From JAZKAD01 sp040389305 (GTDB taxonomy: Bacteria > Pseudomonadota > Alphaproteobacteria > Rickettsiales > Rickettsiaceae): 41,727 nt of DNA. The translations under genes were made by a program, and so were the position numbers. This document shows, in pieces, positions 16,133-25,777 of the stretch; the stretch's first letter is position 1, and each line of letters begins with the position of its first letter. The notes under the pieces were generated by a model. That model made no database searches. It had not been told where the DNA came from and worked only from the letters and a program-made list of their open reading frames with translations. Location of the stretch: contig JAZKAD010000028.1 of assembly GCA_040389305.1 (NCBI GenBank), positions 1 through 41,727 on the forward strand. The letters are read 5' to 3'.

Positions 16133-17662
16133 ATGTTACGTTCAGGTTTTGTAGTCGCATTCTATACATTTCTATCGCGCCTGCTCGGGCTACTGAGAGA
16201 GCTTTTTATCGCTAATATGTTTGGATCTAGTTCAATTGCTGATAGCGTGAACGTGGCATTTAAACTACCCAATTTATTCAGACGTATTTTTGCCGAAGGC
16301 GCCCTCTCCTCAGTATTTGTACCTCTTTTTAATGAAAAACTTGAAACCTCCAAATTAGTAGCTGAAAATTTTGCCAGCAAAGTCTTTTGGTCATTACTAA
16401 TTGTATTAATCTTATTTGTGGGGTTGATGCAGTATTTCATGCCAAACCTCATGATTATCTTTGCGCCTGGCTTTCATTTAGAAGAAGATAAATTCGAACT
16501 CACAGTAGCTTTATGCCGTATCACGATGCCATATCTTGTCTGTATATCTATTGCGGCACTGCTTGGTGGGATGCTCAACTCCATCAGAAAATTCGCGGCT
16601 TTTGCCTTTGTTCCTGTATTGCTTAATATCGTTATAATAACCGGTGGCCTTGGGTTACAGCAATACACTTTGCCATCATACGCCATTGCTTATTCCGTAA
16701 CACTTGGAGGTATTTTTCAAGTGTTATTTATGCTTTGCGCTGCTAAGCGACACCATTTAAATATCAAATTTGTGAGTGCAGGATATTCAGATCCGGATAT
16801 CAAAAAACTTCTGAAACTGATGCTTCCAGCTACCATAAGTTCTGGCGCTATGCAGGTAAACCTTTTTATCTCGCAGTCTATCGCAAGCTTTATCCCGGGA
16901 GCAGTCTCGATCCTATCATACGCCGATAGGTTATATCAATTTCCTTTATCTATTATAGGCATTGCTTTCGCGACCGTACTTCTGCCTGAACTCTCCAAGC
17001 TATACAAATCTAAAGATGTGGACAAAATATTTACAACGCAAAATAACGCTATAAAATTTGCCCTATTTTTGGCCATGCCTTGTGCTATAGGTATTATCTT
17101 GCTATCCCATCCCATCATATGCTTGATCTATGAGCATGGAGCCTTTACAAGTGAAGACACCACCAAAACCGCTTCGGCTTTAGCGGCATTCGGAATAGGA
17201 TTGCCAGCCTTTATACTTTCAAAAATCTTCACGCCTATTTTTTACGCCAATCAAGATACAAAAACCCCAATGAAAATCACTATCTATTCTTTAACTGCAA
17301 ATACTTTGCTTAATATAGTGCTTATGGTACCATTTGGTCATATTGGAATAGCGCTAGGCTCTTCAATTGCTGCTTGGTATAATTTATGGCTACTTGCAAG
17401 ATCTGCAAAACGTAATGGGCATTTTGTTTTGATCGCAGATGTATGGCGTTTTATCCAGAAGCTACTTATCTGCTCTTTGGCACTTATCTCTTCTATCTTA
17501 TCTATGCAATATGTCTTTGGTCATCATTACTACGCAAGCTCTATGCTACTCCAATCAACTAGTATATTCGCAACTATCATAGTAAGCGCTGTAATGTATT
17601 TTGGAGCGGCGAGAATCCTTGGAATGTATCATACCAAGTTCCAGATTAAATTAGATAATTGA
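16133..17662 (+). CDS. murJ: Lipid II flippase MurJ
   Basis: A 509-residue inner-membrane protein of the MOP superfamily that moves lipid II to the periplasmic side for peptidoglycan synthesis. The N-terminus (FLSRLLGLLRELFIANMFG, then ADSVNVAFKLPNLFRRIFAEGA) is diagnostic, and about 14 hydrophobic spans follow. Together with alr, rlpA, the M23 peptidase and MreD in this window it indicates that some peptidoglycan is made. It is followed by a convergent alr gene. Confidence 0.96.
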   Translation: MLRSGFVVAFYTFLSRLLGLLRELFIANMFGSSSIADSVNVAFKLPNLFRRIFAEGALSSVFVPLFNEKLETSKLVAENFASKVFWSLLIVLILFVGLMQYFMPNLMIIFAPGFHLEEDKFELTVALCRITMPYLVCISIAALLGGMLNSIRKFAAFAFVPVLLNIVIITGGLGLQQYTLPSYAIAYSVTLGGIFQVLFMLCAAKRHHLNIKFVSAGYSDPDIKKLLKLMLPATISSGAMQVNLFISQSIASFIPGAVSILSYADRLYQFPLSIIGIAFATVLLPELSKLYKSKDVDKIFTTQNNAIKFALFLAMPCAIGIILLSHPIICLIYEHGAFTSEDTTKTASALAAFGIGLPAFILSKIFTPIFYANQDTKTPMKITIYSLTANTLLNIVLMVPFGHIGIALGSSIAAWYNLWLLARSAKRNGHFVLIADVWRFIQKLLICSLALISSILSMQYVFGHHYYASSMLLQSTSIFATIIVSAVMYFGAARILGMYHTKFQIKLDN

Positions 17663-17704
17663 TTTTTTATGAAGGCAACGTATGCCTATAAGTATTGGTG
17701 CGCA

Positions 17705-17771
17705 AAGCCGAGTTAAGAAATCTATTAGATCATTTAAAAATGGAGCTTGGTATAAACTAAGAGCTCGGCTT
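17705..17771. repeat. Inverted repeat between convergent murJ and alr
   Basis: AAGCCGAG (17705-17712) and CTCGGCTT (17764-17771) are perfect inverted copies with a 51-base spacer. It could act as a bidirectional terminator stem, but the long loop makes this uncertain. No gene is seen in the 119 bases between murJ and alr. Confidence 0.3.
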
Positions 17772-17781
17772 ATATCGTAAA

Positions 17782-18843
17782 TTAACTGACATATCTTCTA
17801 CAGAATGTTCTGTTTAGAGAGGTTAGTAGTTCGTATCCGCTAGTACCAATAATCTTTGCCACATCGTCAACCAAACAATTTGGACCCAGCACTTCTACCA
17901 TATCCCCGACATTGCAAGTTATTCCAGTGACGTCAATGGTGCTCATATCCATAGATACCCTTCCTATCACAGGTGCTTTATGCCCATTAACGCTAACAAT
18001 TCCAGTGTTGCTGAGGCGCCTTAAGTACCCATCAGAATACCCGACCGCTATTGTAGCTATTTGCGTCCCTTTTTTTGCGCGATAAGTACAGCTATACCCC
18101 ACGAAGCAATCTTCTTGTAATTCGCGTATCTGCATCACTTTTGCAAAAAGTCTTGTCACATTTTTGAGAGGGTTTTCTCCAAAAGGCATGGGGTTTAGGC
18201 CATATAAAGCCATACCAGGCCTTGCCAAATCGTAGTGGTATTTATTACCTAAAAATATTCCGCTAGAATTTACCAGACTCCGCTTTGCATCGGGAAAGAC
18301 ATGGTCATATGATTGGAACTTTGTCAGTTGTCTTTCATTATATTCATGCTCCCCCTCTTCCGCGCAAGCTAGATGACTCATTACATACAATACCTCAAGT
18401 CCTTCCATTTTTTCGGATGCATATAATTCAGACTCAGACATCCCGAGCCTATTCATTCCAGTATCTACATGAATAATGCAAGGTAGCTTCCTAGCGTGCT
18501 TTTTTGCGCATTGCTGCCATAACAAAGCCTGAGGTTCAGAATTTATGACAGGCACCAGCTGATGCTCTACAAAATCTTCTACATCAAAATTTTGTACACC
18601 ATGCAATACATAAATAGTACCCAAGACGCCATTTGCCCTAAGTTTGACACCCTCTTCTACGCGAGCAACAAAAAAAGACTTACAGCCTTCTTTTTCTAAA
18701 GCGAGGGCTATAGGAATAGCTCCAAGGCCATAGGCATCAGATTTGACTACAGCACTGATTTCTGCTTTAGTCAAAGTCTTTAAATATCGATAGTTATAGG
18801 AGATTGCTCTAAGATTCACTTCTAGTATGAGATCGGGTGACAT
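17782..18843 (-). CDS. alr: Alanine racemase
   Basis: A 353-residue PLP enzyme converting L- to D-alanine for peptidoglycan. The PLP lysine lies in AVVKSDAYGLGA (K34), and the tyrosine used as second base lies in IAVGYSDGYLRR. HVDTGMNRLG and IGRVSMDMSTIDVT are further Alr landmarks. Length is normal. The ATG at 18843 comes ten bases after the stop of the truncated coaD, so it is probably transcribed from the uvrB side. Confidence 0.95.
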   Translation of the reverse strand: MSPDLILEVNLRAISYNYRYLKTLTKAEISAVVKSDAYGLGAIPIALALEKEGCKSFFVARVEEGVKLRANGVLGTIYVLHGVQNFDVEDFVEHQLVPVINSEPQALLWQQCAKKHARKLPCIIHVDTGMNRLGMSESELYASEKMEGLEVLYVMSHLACAEEGEHEYNERQLTKFQSYDHVFPDAKRSLVNSSGIFLGNKYHYDLARPGMALYGLNPMPFGENPLKNVTRLFAKVMQIRELQEDCFVGYSCTYRAKKGTQIATIAVGYSDGYLRRLSNTGIVSVNGHKAPVIGRVSMDMSTIDVTGITCNVGDMVEVLGPNCLVDDVAKIIGTSGYELLTSLNRTFCRRYVS

Positions 18844-18852
18844 AGACTTATC

Positions 18853-19017
18853 CTAAATTGATAGGGGTTTTGAAAGGTAAAACTTTTTGCTGTAACCCGT
18901 AGATATTGCAATAATAAATTCATCTGCGATTTTCTGGCCCCGCATAATTATATCAATATGCCCATTGGTAATGGGGTCAAAAGTGCCAGGATAAAGAGCT
19001 ATAATATGCTTAGACAT
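18853..19017 (-). pseudogene. coaD: Truncated coaD (phosphopantetheine adenylyltransferase)
   Basis: A minus-strand frame of 54 codons from ATG at 19017 to TAG at 18853. It begins MSKHIIALYPGTFDPITNGH, which is the unmistakable N-terminus of CoaD with the nucleotide-binding TNGH motif, and continues IDIIMRGQKIADEFIIAIS before ending at KPLSI. A full CoaD is about 160 residues, so the C-terminal two thirds with the ISST motif are missing. The alr start codon lies nine bases further on, leaving no room for the rest. The retained frame has no internal stop. CoaD makes dephospho-CoA, so loss would force import or another gene copy. Confidence 0.88.
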
Positions 19018-19052
19018 TTGTATAGTTTATAAGAACTTGCAGTAATCTATCT

Positions 19053-21062
19053 TTAATCCTTTCCAAGTTCAAGCAAGATTCTTTCCAAGGCATGCACTTC
19101 ATCGCGAATTTTCGCAGCTTGCTCGAACTGCAAATTACTTGCAGCAGCAAGCATTTCTTTGCGTAAATGCTTGATCCTTGCCGGCAAAGAGCTTGGCTTA
19201 CCTATGAATCCTTGGGCCCCTGAGTCAGCCATAGAGCTTGATATATTTGTAACTTCTTCGAGTTGTTCGAAGCTTTTGAGGTTATTTATACTTCTACTTA
19301 TAGTCTGAGGAATAATGCCGTGTAGCTTGTTATATTCTTCCTGAGTTGCACGCCTTCTTTCCGTCTCCCCTATCGCTTGAATCAATGACTTTGTCATGTT
19401 ATCAGCATAAAGAATTACGCGTCCATTCGCATTTCTTGCAGCGCGTCCTATGGTTTGAATAAGGGCTACTGCGGAGCGCAAAAAGCCTTCTTTATCGGCG
19501 TCTAAAATAGCCACTAATGCGCATTCTGGAATATCTAGGCCCTCGCGCAGTAAATTAATACCTATCAAGACATCTATATCTCCACGCCGTAAATCTTGTA
19601 TAATGCCCATGCGTTCAAGAGTGTGCACTTCAGAGTGGAGATATGTAGCTTTAATACCAAGTTCATGCAAATAGCTTGCTAAGTCCTCCGACATTTTTTT
19701 CGTAAGAGTAGTTACTAAGGTTCTAAAGCCCTTGGCAGTTGTTTGGCGGATTTCTGAGATCAGATCTTCTACTTGATGAGTCACTGGTTTTACTATGCAT
19801 ATAGGATCTAGGAGGCCAGTGGGGCGGAGGATTTGCTCCACCACAACGCCTTCAGTGCTTTCTAGTTCATAAAGCGATGGCGTAGCTGAAACATATATTG
19901 TCTGCGGCCTCATCGCGTCCCATTCTTCAAATTTTAGAGGTCTATTATCAAGCGCAGAAGGAAGACGAAAACCATATTCCACGAGATTTGTTTTACGAGC
20001 TCTGTCTCCATTATACATAGCTCTAATTTGAGGAATACTTACATGACTCTCATCAACAAAAATCAATGCATCTTTGGGTAAATATTCGAACAATGTGGGA
20101 GGCGGACTGCCAGGAGCACGACCCGTTAAATACCTAGAATAATTCTCAATACCTTTGCATGATCCAGTCTCTAGAAGCATTTCTATGTCATATTGTATGC
20201 GCTGCTCAAGGCGCTGTGCTTCCAAAAGCTTACCAGCCTTCTTCAAGCTAACAAGTCTCATGCGGAGCTCTTCTTGAATAGCTGGAATGCAGCGCTCTAT
20301 TACTTCTCTCGGGGTTACATAGTGCGAGCTTGCGTATATCGTGATAGATTTTAGGTCCACAAATTTTTGGCCAGTTAGAGGGTCAAACTCGCTTATTGAC
20401 TCAAGGTCATTTCCAAAAAAAGATAACCTCCAAGCTTTTTCATCATAATGCGCTGGGAAGATATCTATATTTTCGCCTTTGACCCTAAATTTTCCCCTCT
20501 CAAAAGCTGTGTCATTGCGTTCATACTGAAGCTGGACTAAGCGATTCAATAAGTCTTGCCTGCGGTAACTCCGCCCTACTTCAAGAGGAAGAGTCATGGA
20601 AGAATAAAGTTCTGGCGAGCCCAAGCCATAAATACATGATACGGAGGATACGACTATGACGTCTTTACGTTCAAGCAACGAGCGTGTGGCAGAATGCCGC
20701 AAAAGGTCTATTTGATCATTAATTGAAGCATCTTTTTCTATGTATGTATCAGTTCTAGGAATATAAGCTTCTGGTTGATAATAATCATAGTAAGAGACAA
20801 AATACTCAACCGCATTATTAGGAAAAAGCTCTTTCATTTCATCGTAAATCTGCGCGGCAAGAGTTTTATTATGCGACATAATAAGGGTGGTGCGGTTTGT
20901 GCGCTCTATGACGTTCGCCATAGTGAATGTCTTACCAGACCCGGTAATGCCCAGTAGAACTTGATTTTTGTCGTTATTATCAAGCCCCTTGACAAGCTCT
21001 TCAATGGCTTTAGGTTGATCACCAGCTGGCTTATATTTTGAGACAACTTGAAAGGGCGTCAT
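19053..21062 (-). CDS. uvrB: Excinuclease ABC subunit B
   Basis: A 669-residue helicase-like damage-verification subunit of nucleotide excision repair. It has Walker A GITGSGKT, the beta-hairpin region YYDYYQPEAYIPRTDTYIEK that probes DNA, the Walker B DESHVSIPQ, helicase motifs through QTIGRAARNANG, and the C-terminal UvrC-binding UVR domain (LRKEMLAAASNLQFEQAAKI). All domains are intact and the length is normal. Transcribed toward the coaD relic and alr. Confidence 0.98.
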   Translation of the reverse strand: MTPFQVVSKYKPAGDQPKAIEELVKGLDNNDKNQVLLGITGSGKTFTMANVIERTNRTTLIMSHNKTLAAQIYDEMKELFPNNAVEYFVSYYDYYQPEAYIPRTDTYIEKDASINDQIDLLRHSATRSLLERKDVIVVSSVSCIYGLGSPELYSSMTLPLEVGRSYRRQDLLNRLVQLQYERNDTAFERGKFRVKGENIDIFPAHYDEKAWRLSFFGNDLESISEFDPLTGQKFVDLKSITIYASSHYVTPREVIERCIPAIQEELRMRLVSLKKAGKLLEAQRLEQRIQYDIEMLLETGSCKGIENYSRYLTGRAPGSPPPTLFEYLPKDALIFVDESHVSIPQIRAMYNGDRARKTNLVEYGFRLPSALDNRPLKFEEWDAMRPQTIYVSATPSLYELESTEGVVVEQILRPTGLLDPICIVKPVTHQVEDLISEIRQTTAKGFRTLVTTLTKKMSEDLASYLHELGIKATYLHSEVHTLERMGIIQDLRRGDIDVLIGINLLREGLDIPECALVAILDADKEGFLRSAVALIQTIGRAARNANGRVILYADNMTKSLIQAIGETERRRATQEEYNKLHGIIPQTISRSINNLKSFEQLEEVTNISSSMADSGAQGFIGKPSSLPARIKHLRKEMLAAASNLQFEQAAKIRDEVHALERILLELGKD

Positions 21063-21265
21063 ACACTAAACCCCATAATTATTAGACCTATTAGACTTAT
21101 ATTTGCATTCTATATCATTAAAACAAACGGCATATTATTTAAATACGTCTATGCTATAAGTTATAGAAGCTGCATCTACATTCTATAAAGATGTTATGCA
21201 TAAGTATTGAATTTGCCCATTAAGTCTACTATATGTTTGAATGTAACACAAGAAAACTGGCAATT

Positions 21266-23599
21266 ATGTTGGATCTCCCTAAGTCTCTTCCTCTTCTCTG
21301 TCTTAAAGACATGGTCCTATTTCCTGGGCTGATTTCTCCTTTGTTTATCAGTAGACCTAGATCGTTAAATGCTCTTAGCGCAGCAAGAGAGATTGGAGAT
21401 GGGCAATATGTGCTTTTTACGTCGCAAAAAAGTCATACTATAGACGATCCTAAGCTACAAGATTTATATAAAGTAGGCGTTCTTGCAAAGATAATGCAAA
21501 CAGTGAAATTGCCAGATAATAGCGTTAAGTTATTAGTTGAAATATTGCACCGTACAAAGATTCAAGATATCAAAACCAAGGGCGAATATATCTCCGCCGA
21601 GTATGAAATCTTACAAGATGATATAATTGAGGATCTAGAACACCTAGAGCTAGTGCTAGCCGAAGCTGTAGAAAAATTTGGCGCATATATCAAGCTTAAT
21701 AAAAAAGTTAATCCCGAGATTTTTCAGGTTATATCTCAGCAAAAAAATCCAAGCTATATAGCAAATATTATTTCATCTCACCTTACCTGTTCGATTAAGC
21801 AAAAACAAGAACTGCTAGAGATGACGAATGTTCATGAAAGAGCTGAGCATTTAAGCAATTTAATCTCGTCTGAAATGCTAATTATGAATACGGAAGTAAC
21901 TGTACAACATAAAGTGAAGCAGCGAATAGATAAAAATCAGAGAGATTACTACCTCAACGAGCAAATGAAAGTCATTCAGCAAGAGCTGAATACACAAGAC
22001 GACAAATCAGACCTCCTTGAAATGGAAAAGAAAATCAAATCCATCAAACTCACTAAGGAAGCGAAAGAAAAGGCTGAATCTGAGCTTAAAAAACTACGCT
22101 CAATGGGCCCTATGTCTGCGGAAGCTTCAGTGGTACGTAATTACCTAGATACCCTTCTTTCTATGCCCTGGGGTAAGTCTGATAAACCCACTTTGGATAT
22201 TAAAAACGCAAAGAAAATATTAGATCGTGACCATTACGGGCTTGAAAAAATCAAGGAACGTATAATCGAATATCTTGCTGTGCTGCAGCGCTCTCGCAAG
22301 CTTAATGGCCCTATATTATGCTTAGTGGGCCCTCCTGGAGTTGGTAAAACTTCTCTGGCCAAATCTATAGCCGAAGCACTTGGCAGAAAATATACCAAAT
22401 TTGCCTTGGGTGGAGTGCGTGATGAGTCAGAGATACGTGGGCATAGAAGAACATATCTTGGGGCTATGCCTGGTAAGATCATTTCCATCATCAAAAAAGC
22501 TAAAACTAATAATCCAGTGATGCTTTTGGATGAAATCGACAAAATGAGCTCTGATTTTAGAGGAGATCCCGCTTCCGCTCTATTGGAAGCACTAGATCCA
22601 GAGCAAAATAAAGCATTTGTCGATCATTACCTAGATGTAGAATACGATCTTTCTGATGTAATGTTTGTTGCTACTGCAAATACATTGGACTTGCCTCGTC
22701 CACTTCTAGATCGTATGGAAATAATACGCCTTTCTGGTTATGTCGAGGAAGAAAAACTCCAAATCGCTCGTAACTATCTTGTTCCCAAGCAACTAAAAGA
22801 TCATAATCTTAAAGAATCTGAACTCACTATTCCAGATGAGACGATTATGGAAGTGATCAGATATTACACTAGGGAATCTGGGGTGAGAAATCTAGAACGC
22901 GAAATCGGCGCTCTATGCAGGAAAGTTTTAAAAAAGATTCTCGATGACAAATCTATTAAAAGCATTGCGGTAGAGCCCAAAGATTTAGAAAGTTATCTTG
23001 GGGTAAAAAAATATCATTTTGGTCTTGCTGAAGAAGAAGATCAGGTCGGCGCTGCAACGGGTCTTGCATATACCGAAGTAGGAGGAGAGCTTTTGACAAT
23101 CGAGGCTGTCTGCGTTCCCGGCAAAGGCGACATCAAGGCTACTGGTAAGCTAGGGGATGTAATGAAAGAGTCAACTCAAGCGGCTTATAGTTACTTTCAG
23201 TCTCAAGCTGAGCAGTTTGGTTTAAAAAATTCAGACTATAAGGAAATAGACGTTCATATTCACGTTCCAGAAGGAGCAACTCCCAAAGATGGACCTTCCG
23301 CTGGTATTGCAATTTTTACTACCTTGGTATCACTTATGACCGGCTCTCCTGTTAAGAAAAGCGTAGCTATGACCGGAGAAATTACTTTGCGCGGAAGAGT
23401 GCTTGGAATTGGAGGACTTAAAGAAAAACTACTAGCCGCAAGACGTGGCGGTATTAAAACAGTGATTATTCCCGAAGAGAATAAAAAGGATCTTCAGGAT
23501 ATACCCGATAGCATTAAATCTCACCTCACTATCATCCCCGTGAAGCACGCTAGTGAAGTTTTAGAGATAGCCCTTGCAAGGCCTTCGCAAGATGGGTAA
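21266..23599 (+). CDS. lon: ATP-dependent protease Lon
   Basis: A 777-residue AAA+ serine protease that degrades damaged and regulatory proteins as a hexamer. Order: N-terminal substrate domain (LPLLCLKDMVLFPG), helical region, ATPase with Walker A GPPGVGKTSLAKS and Walker B VMLLDEIDKM, then the protease domain with catalytic Ser in PKDGPSAGIA and catalytic Lys in GGLKEKLLAARRGG. I chose the ATG at 21266, where the family N-terminus begins; an ATG at 21233 adds 11 residues. No clear sigma-32 heat-shock promoter was seen in the 170-base gap to the divergent uvrB. Confidence 0.96.
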   Translation: MLDLPKSLPLLCLKDMVLFPGLISPLFISRPRSLNALSAAREIGDGQYVLFTSQKSHTIDDPKLQDLYKVGVLAKIMQTVKLPDNSVKLLVEILHRTKIQDIKTKGEYISAEYEILQDDIIEDLEHLELVLAEAVEKFGAYIKLNKKVNPEIFQVISQQKNPSYIANIISSHLTCSIKQKQELLEMTNVHERAEHLSNLISSEMLIMNTEVTVQHKVKQRIDKNQRDYYLNEQMKVIQQELNTQDDKSDLLEMEKKIKSIKLTKEAKEKAESELKKLRSMGPMSAEASVVRNYLDTLLSMPWGKSDKPTLDIKNAKKILDRDHYGLEKIKERIIEYLAVLQRSRKLNGPILCLVGPPGVGKTSLAKSIAEALGRKYTKFALGGVRDESEIRGHRRTYLGAMPGKIISIIKKAKTNNPVMLLDEIDKMSSDFRGDPASALLEALDPEQNKAFVDHYLDVEYDLSDVMFVATANTLDLPRPLLDRMEIIRLSGYVEEEKLQIARNYLVPKQLKDHNLKESELTIPDETIMEVIRYYTRESGVRNLEREIGALCRKVLKKILDDKSIKSIAVEPKDLESYLGVKKYHFGLAEEEDQVGAATGLAYTEVGGELLTIEAVCVPGKGDIKATGKLGDVMKESTQAAYSYFQSQAEQFGLKNSDYKEIDVHIHVPEGATPKDGPSAGIAIFTTLVSLMTGSPVKKSVAMTGEITLRGRVLGIGGLKEKLLAARRGGIKTVIIPEENKKDLQDIPDSIKSHLTIIPVKHASEVLEIALARPSQDG

Positions 23600-23629
23600 G
23601 TATCTATCTTAACTTAATCGCTAAGACGT

Positions 23630-23806
23630 CAGGGGGCGATACTTCAGCCAATCAAAAAATTACTGGAAGAATAATACAAGAAAGACTGGATTGCGCCTTT
23701 CGCAGGGGGCGACAATGGGGGAGGTATTATCTCGCGCAGACAACGCCTGTGCAGATAGTGGTCCATCTTATACCTATCACCCCCCCCCTCTCGAAGGAGG
23801 GGGTGG
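23630..23806. repeat. GC-rich intergenic repeat and hairpin after lon
   Basis: The 245 bases between convergent lon and the methyltransferase gene contain CAGGGGGCGA twice (23630-23639 and 23703-23712) and a C-run/G-run hairpin at about 23780-23806 (C-rich arm, TCGAA loop, GGAGGGGGT arm). The composition differs from the AT-rich surroundings and resembles dispersed intergenic elements of Rickettsiales genomes. The hairpin could stop transcription from both sides. No gene is supported here. Confidence 0.45.
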
Positions 23807-23844
23807 TTGGTCTTGGAAGAATTAAGCCCTGGAAGTGCCAAGTC

Positions 23845-25443
23845 TTACGCCACTAGTAATGCGCTAGTCTTCGTTCTTTCTAGCATTTGCTCGACAGCTG
23901 CTGTCATTTCTTTCTTGATGGCAGCTTCATCTTCAAGCTTGACCCCGTCTCTGCTAAGGGTCAGCTCATTTTTTTTGACATGAGCCATTAGTTTCGTAAC
24001 TAAGTCTTCTTTTGTATGCTTACCGTCCATATATCTGAAAGCATATTTCTCAAGCAAAGTAACGCCAATTCTATCGTGCATTTCATTCGTCACCCATAGT
24101 CCTGGTATATGCTCTGATTGATAACGTACCAGTTCAGATACCTTAGGTTTAGCGGTCAAAATATTAGTAAAGTGAGGCTTTTCTGATGTTATGGTGATGT
24201 AGCCGGAAAGTACCATACGCATAGCGTTATTTATAATCTCGCTCTTAATATCCTGAGCACTCGCAGATGGAAGTTTTGCCATCGATGCTTTTACTAGCTC
24301 ATCTATGGATAGTGGCATATTCCAGTTCTCAGCAAAGCTGTATAAAATTGCTTTCATGAAAGGAGAAGAGGAAGAAAGGTTGTTATCTTTATTACCCTGA
24401 TAAAAGAATTTTGCAGTCTCCAGAGAGTCTTCAAGCTTCAATTCTTTGATTGGTTTTTCAGGAACTACCTTCATCCCAAGATAGAAATCTTTAATTGACT
24501 CAAGATTAAGCGAGCGATTTAGCTGCATGGTATTGCGACATAGAATAGTTGAACGGAATCTACGGTTGTTAATAAAATCCATATATTGTTCACTGCGCAC
24601 TATATCAGCTACTTCTTTTAGTTTATCCGACACTTTAGCTGGTAAGTTGCCTAAAAACATGCTAGGTAAATTCGCGTCTCCCACGTATTGTAACCCACGT
24701 ACAGAGGCGGCAGCCATAAAGTCGCTAAAGTAAAATTGCTTGTTATTTTCTTCAAGATGGTCGTGACGCAGATAATGATCTGGTTGCTGCGCCAATAATT
24801 CCGCTTCTTTTTTAAGCATTTCTGCGTAAGGCGTGCTTGATCCTTCTAAACTATCTTTTACAAAATCTAGAAGTAAACGCGCTTGTTGAACTTTTTCCCC
24901 AATGCCGCTGAAAGATTCTGCGTGATATAGCATCATATCCCTGATACTTCTCACCATATTCCATCCAGGAAGCGTATTATAACTAATGTACGCAAGACCC
25001 TTTTCCGTCAGCAACGAACCACAAACGTCAAAAATACTAGCTTGCACGGCCTCTGGCACCCATGAAATCACCCCATGACATATGATGTAATCGAATTTGC
25101 CATAAGAAGAGTCAACATCCGTGATAGAAGCACAACGAATATCCATGTTTTTTATGCCAAGACTAGTAACTTGAGCCTTTGCAAAATCCGTCTGAACTTT
25201 TGATAGATCGACCCCTACACAATGACTCTTAGGATAACGCAAAGCTATCGGGATAATATTTCCACCAGCAGCACAACCGAGTTCTAAAATTCTAGCACTC
25301 TCAAGTTTAGGAGGATTCGCACCAAAAATCATTGCTAAAGTGCGCAAGTGCTCAGGACAGGAAGAGGCGTATGGATAGCTTTCATACGGCACTTCGTCGT
25401 AAGTATTAAGTGATGGATTGGTTAGAGAAATTTGACCTGACAT
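23845..25443 (-). CDS. Rickettsial-type protein lysine methyltransferase homologue
   Basis: A 532-residue SAM-dependent methyltransferase. Residues about 40-170 are the class I SAM domain: motif I ARILELGCAAGGN, the acidic VGVDLS end of strand 2, and YIICHGVISWVP. NTYDEVPYESYPYASS at the start and the following architecture, with a methyltransferase regulatory region and an all-helical C-terminal part, resemble Rickettsia PKMT1/PKMT2, which methylate lysines of the surface protein OmpB. Length matches (about 550). No OmpB-like gene is in this window, so the substrate here is unknown. It stands alone, downstream of tRNA-Ala on the same strand. Confidence 0.82.
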   Translation of the reverse strand: MSGQISLTNPSLNTYDEVPYESYPYASSCPEHLRTLAMIFGANPPKLESARILELGCAAGGNIIPIALRYPKSHCVGVDLSKVQTDFAKAQVTSLGIKNMDIRCASITDVDSSYGKFDYIICHGVISWVPEAVQASIFDVCGSLLTEKGLAYISYNTLPGWNMVRSIRDMMLYHAESFSGIGEKVQQARLLLDFVKDSLEGSSTPYAEMLKKEAELLAQQPDHYLRHDHLEENNKQFYFSDFMAAASVRGLQYVGDANLPSMFLGNLPAKVSDKLKEVADIVRSEQYMDFINNRRFRSTILCRNTMQLNRSLNLESIKDFYLGMKVVPEKPIKELKLEDSLETAKFFYQGNKDNNLSSSSPFMKAILYSFAENWNMPLSIDELVKASMAKLPSASAQDIKSEIINNAMRMVLSGYITITSEKPHFTNILTAKPKVSELVRYQSEHIPGLWVTNEMHDRIGVTLLEKYAFRYMDGKHTKEDLVTKLMAHVKKNELTLSRDGVKLEDEAAIKKEMTAAVEQMLERTKTSALLVA

Positions 25444-25473
25444 GGATTACCCGCTCTACTATGAATTTTGTTA

Positions 25474-25549
25474 TGGTGGAGCCAGGCGGAATCGAACCGC
25501 CGACCTTTTGAATGCCATTCAAACGCTCTACCAACTGAGCTATGACCCC
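25474..25549 (-). tRNA. tRNA-Ala (GGC)
   Basis: A 76-nt cloverleaf on the minus strand. Acceptor GGGGTCA pairs with TGGCTCC and includes the G3-U70 wobble pair that identifies alanine tRNAs; the D arm is AGCTCAGTTGGTAGAGC; anticodon stem TTTGA/TCAAA holds the loop ATGGCAT with anticodon GGC; the T arm is GGCGG-TTCGATT-CCGCC; the 3' CCA is encoded. Confidence 0.97.
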
Positions 25550-25561
25550 ATTTGAAGCGCT

Positions 25562-25590
25562 ATTATATTGCTCTATTGTATAAAATGCAA
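25562..25590 (-). promoter_or_regulatory. Promoter of tRNA-Ala
   Basis: On the minus strand TTGCAT (25585-25590), 17 bases, TATAAT (25562-25567), followed 12 bases later by the first base of the mature tRNA. A near-consensus sigma-70 promoter. Confidence 0.8.
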
Positions 25591-25777
25591 GGCGCTTATT
25601 GCCAAAAGTTATACCCATAACATATATGCACAAAAGTTCACAGATAAAATTGTTACACATGTTTATATTTTTATTACTTAATTATTACGATACACTTGCG
25701 TTCTTGCGAAATAAGCTGTAGTCTCCTCGGTGAATTTTTAGATAAAAGTTATCAATCTTTAGCACAAGTGCAACATT

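Noticed and set aside
21200..21240. Possible heat-shock promoter for lon
   Set aside because: A TTGAAT and a CTATAT are present, but neither spacing nor a CCCCAT-like -10 fits sigma-32, so no promoter is claimed.
23644..23841. 65-codon frame after lon
   Set aside because: Its proline- and glycine-rich peptide comes from the G/C-run hairpin and repeat block, not from a protein-like sequence.
25406..25660. 84-codon frame covering tRNA-Ala
   Set aside because: The peptide part IAQLVERLNGIQ is translated tRNA-Ala sequence; the tRNA and its promoter explain the region.
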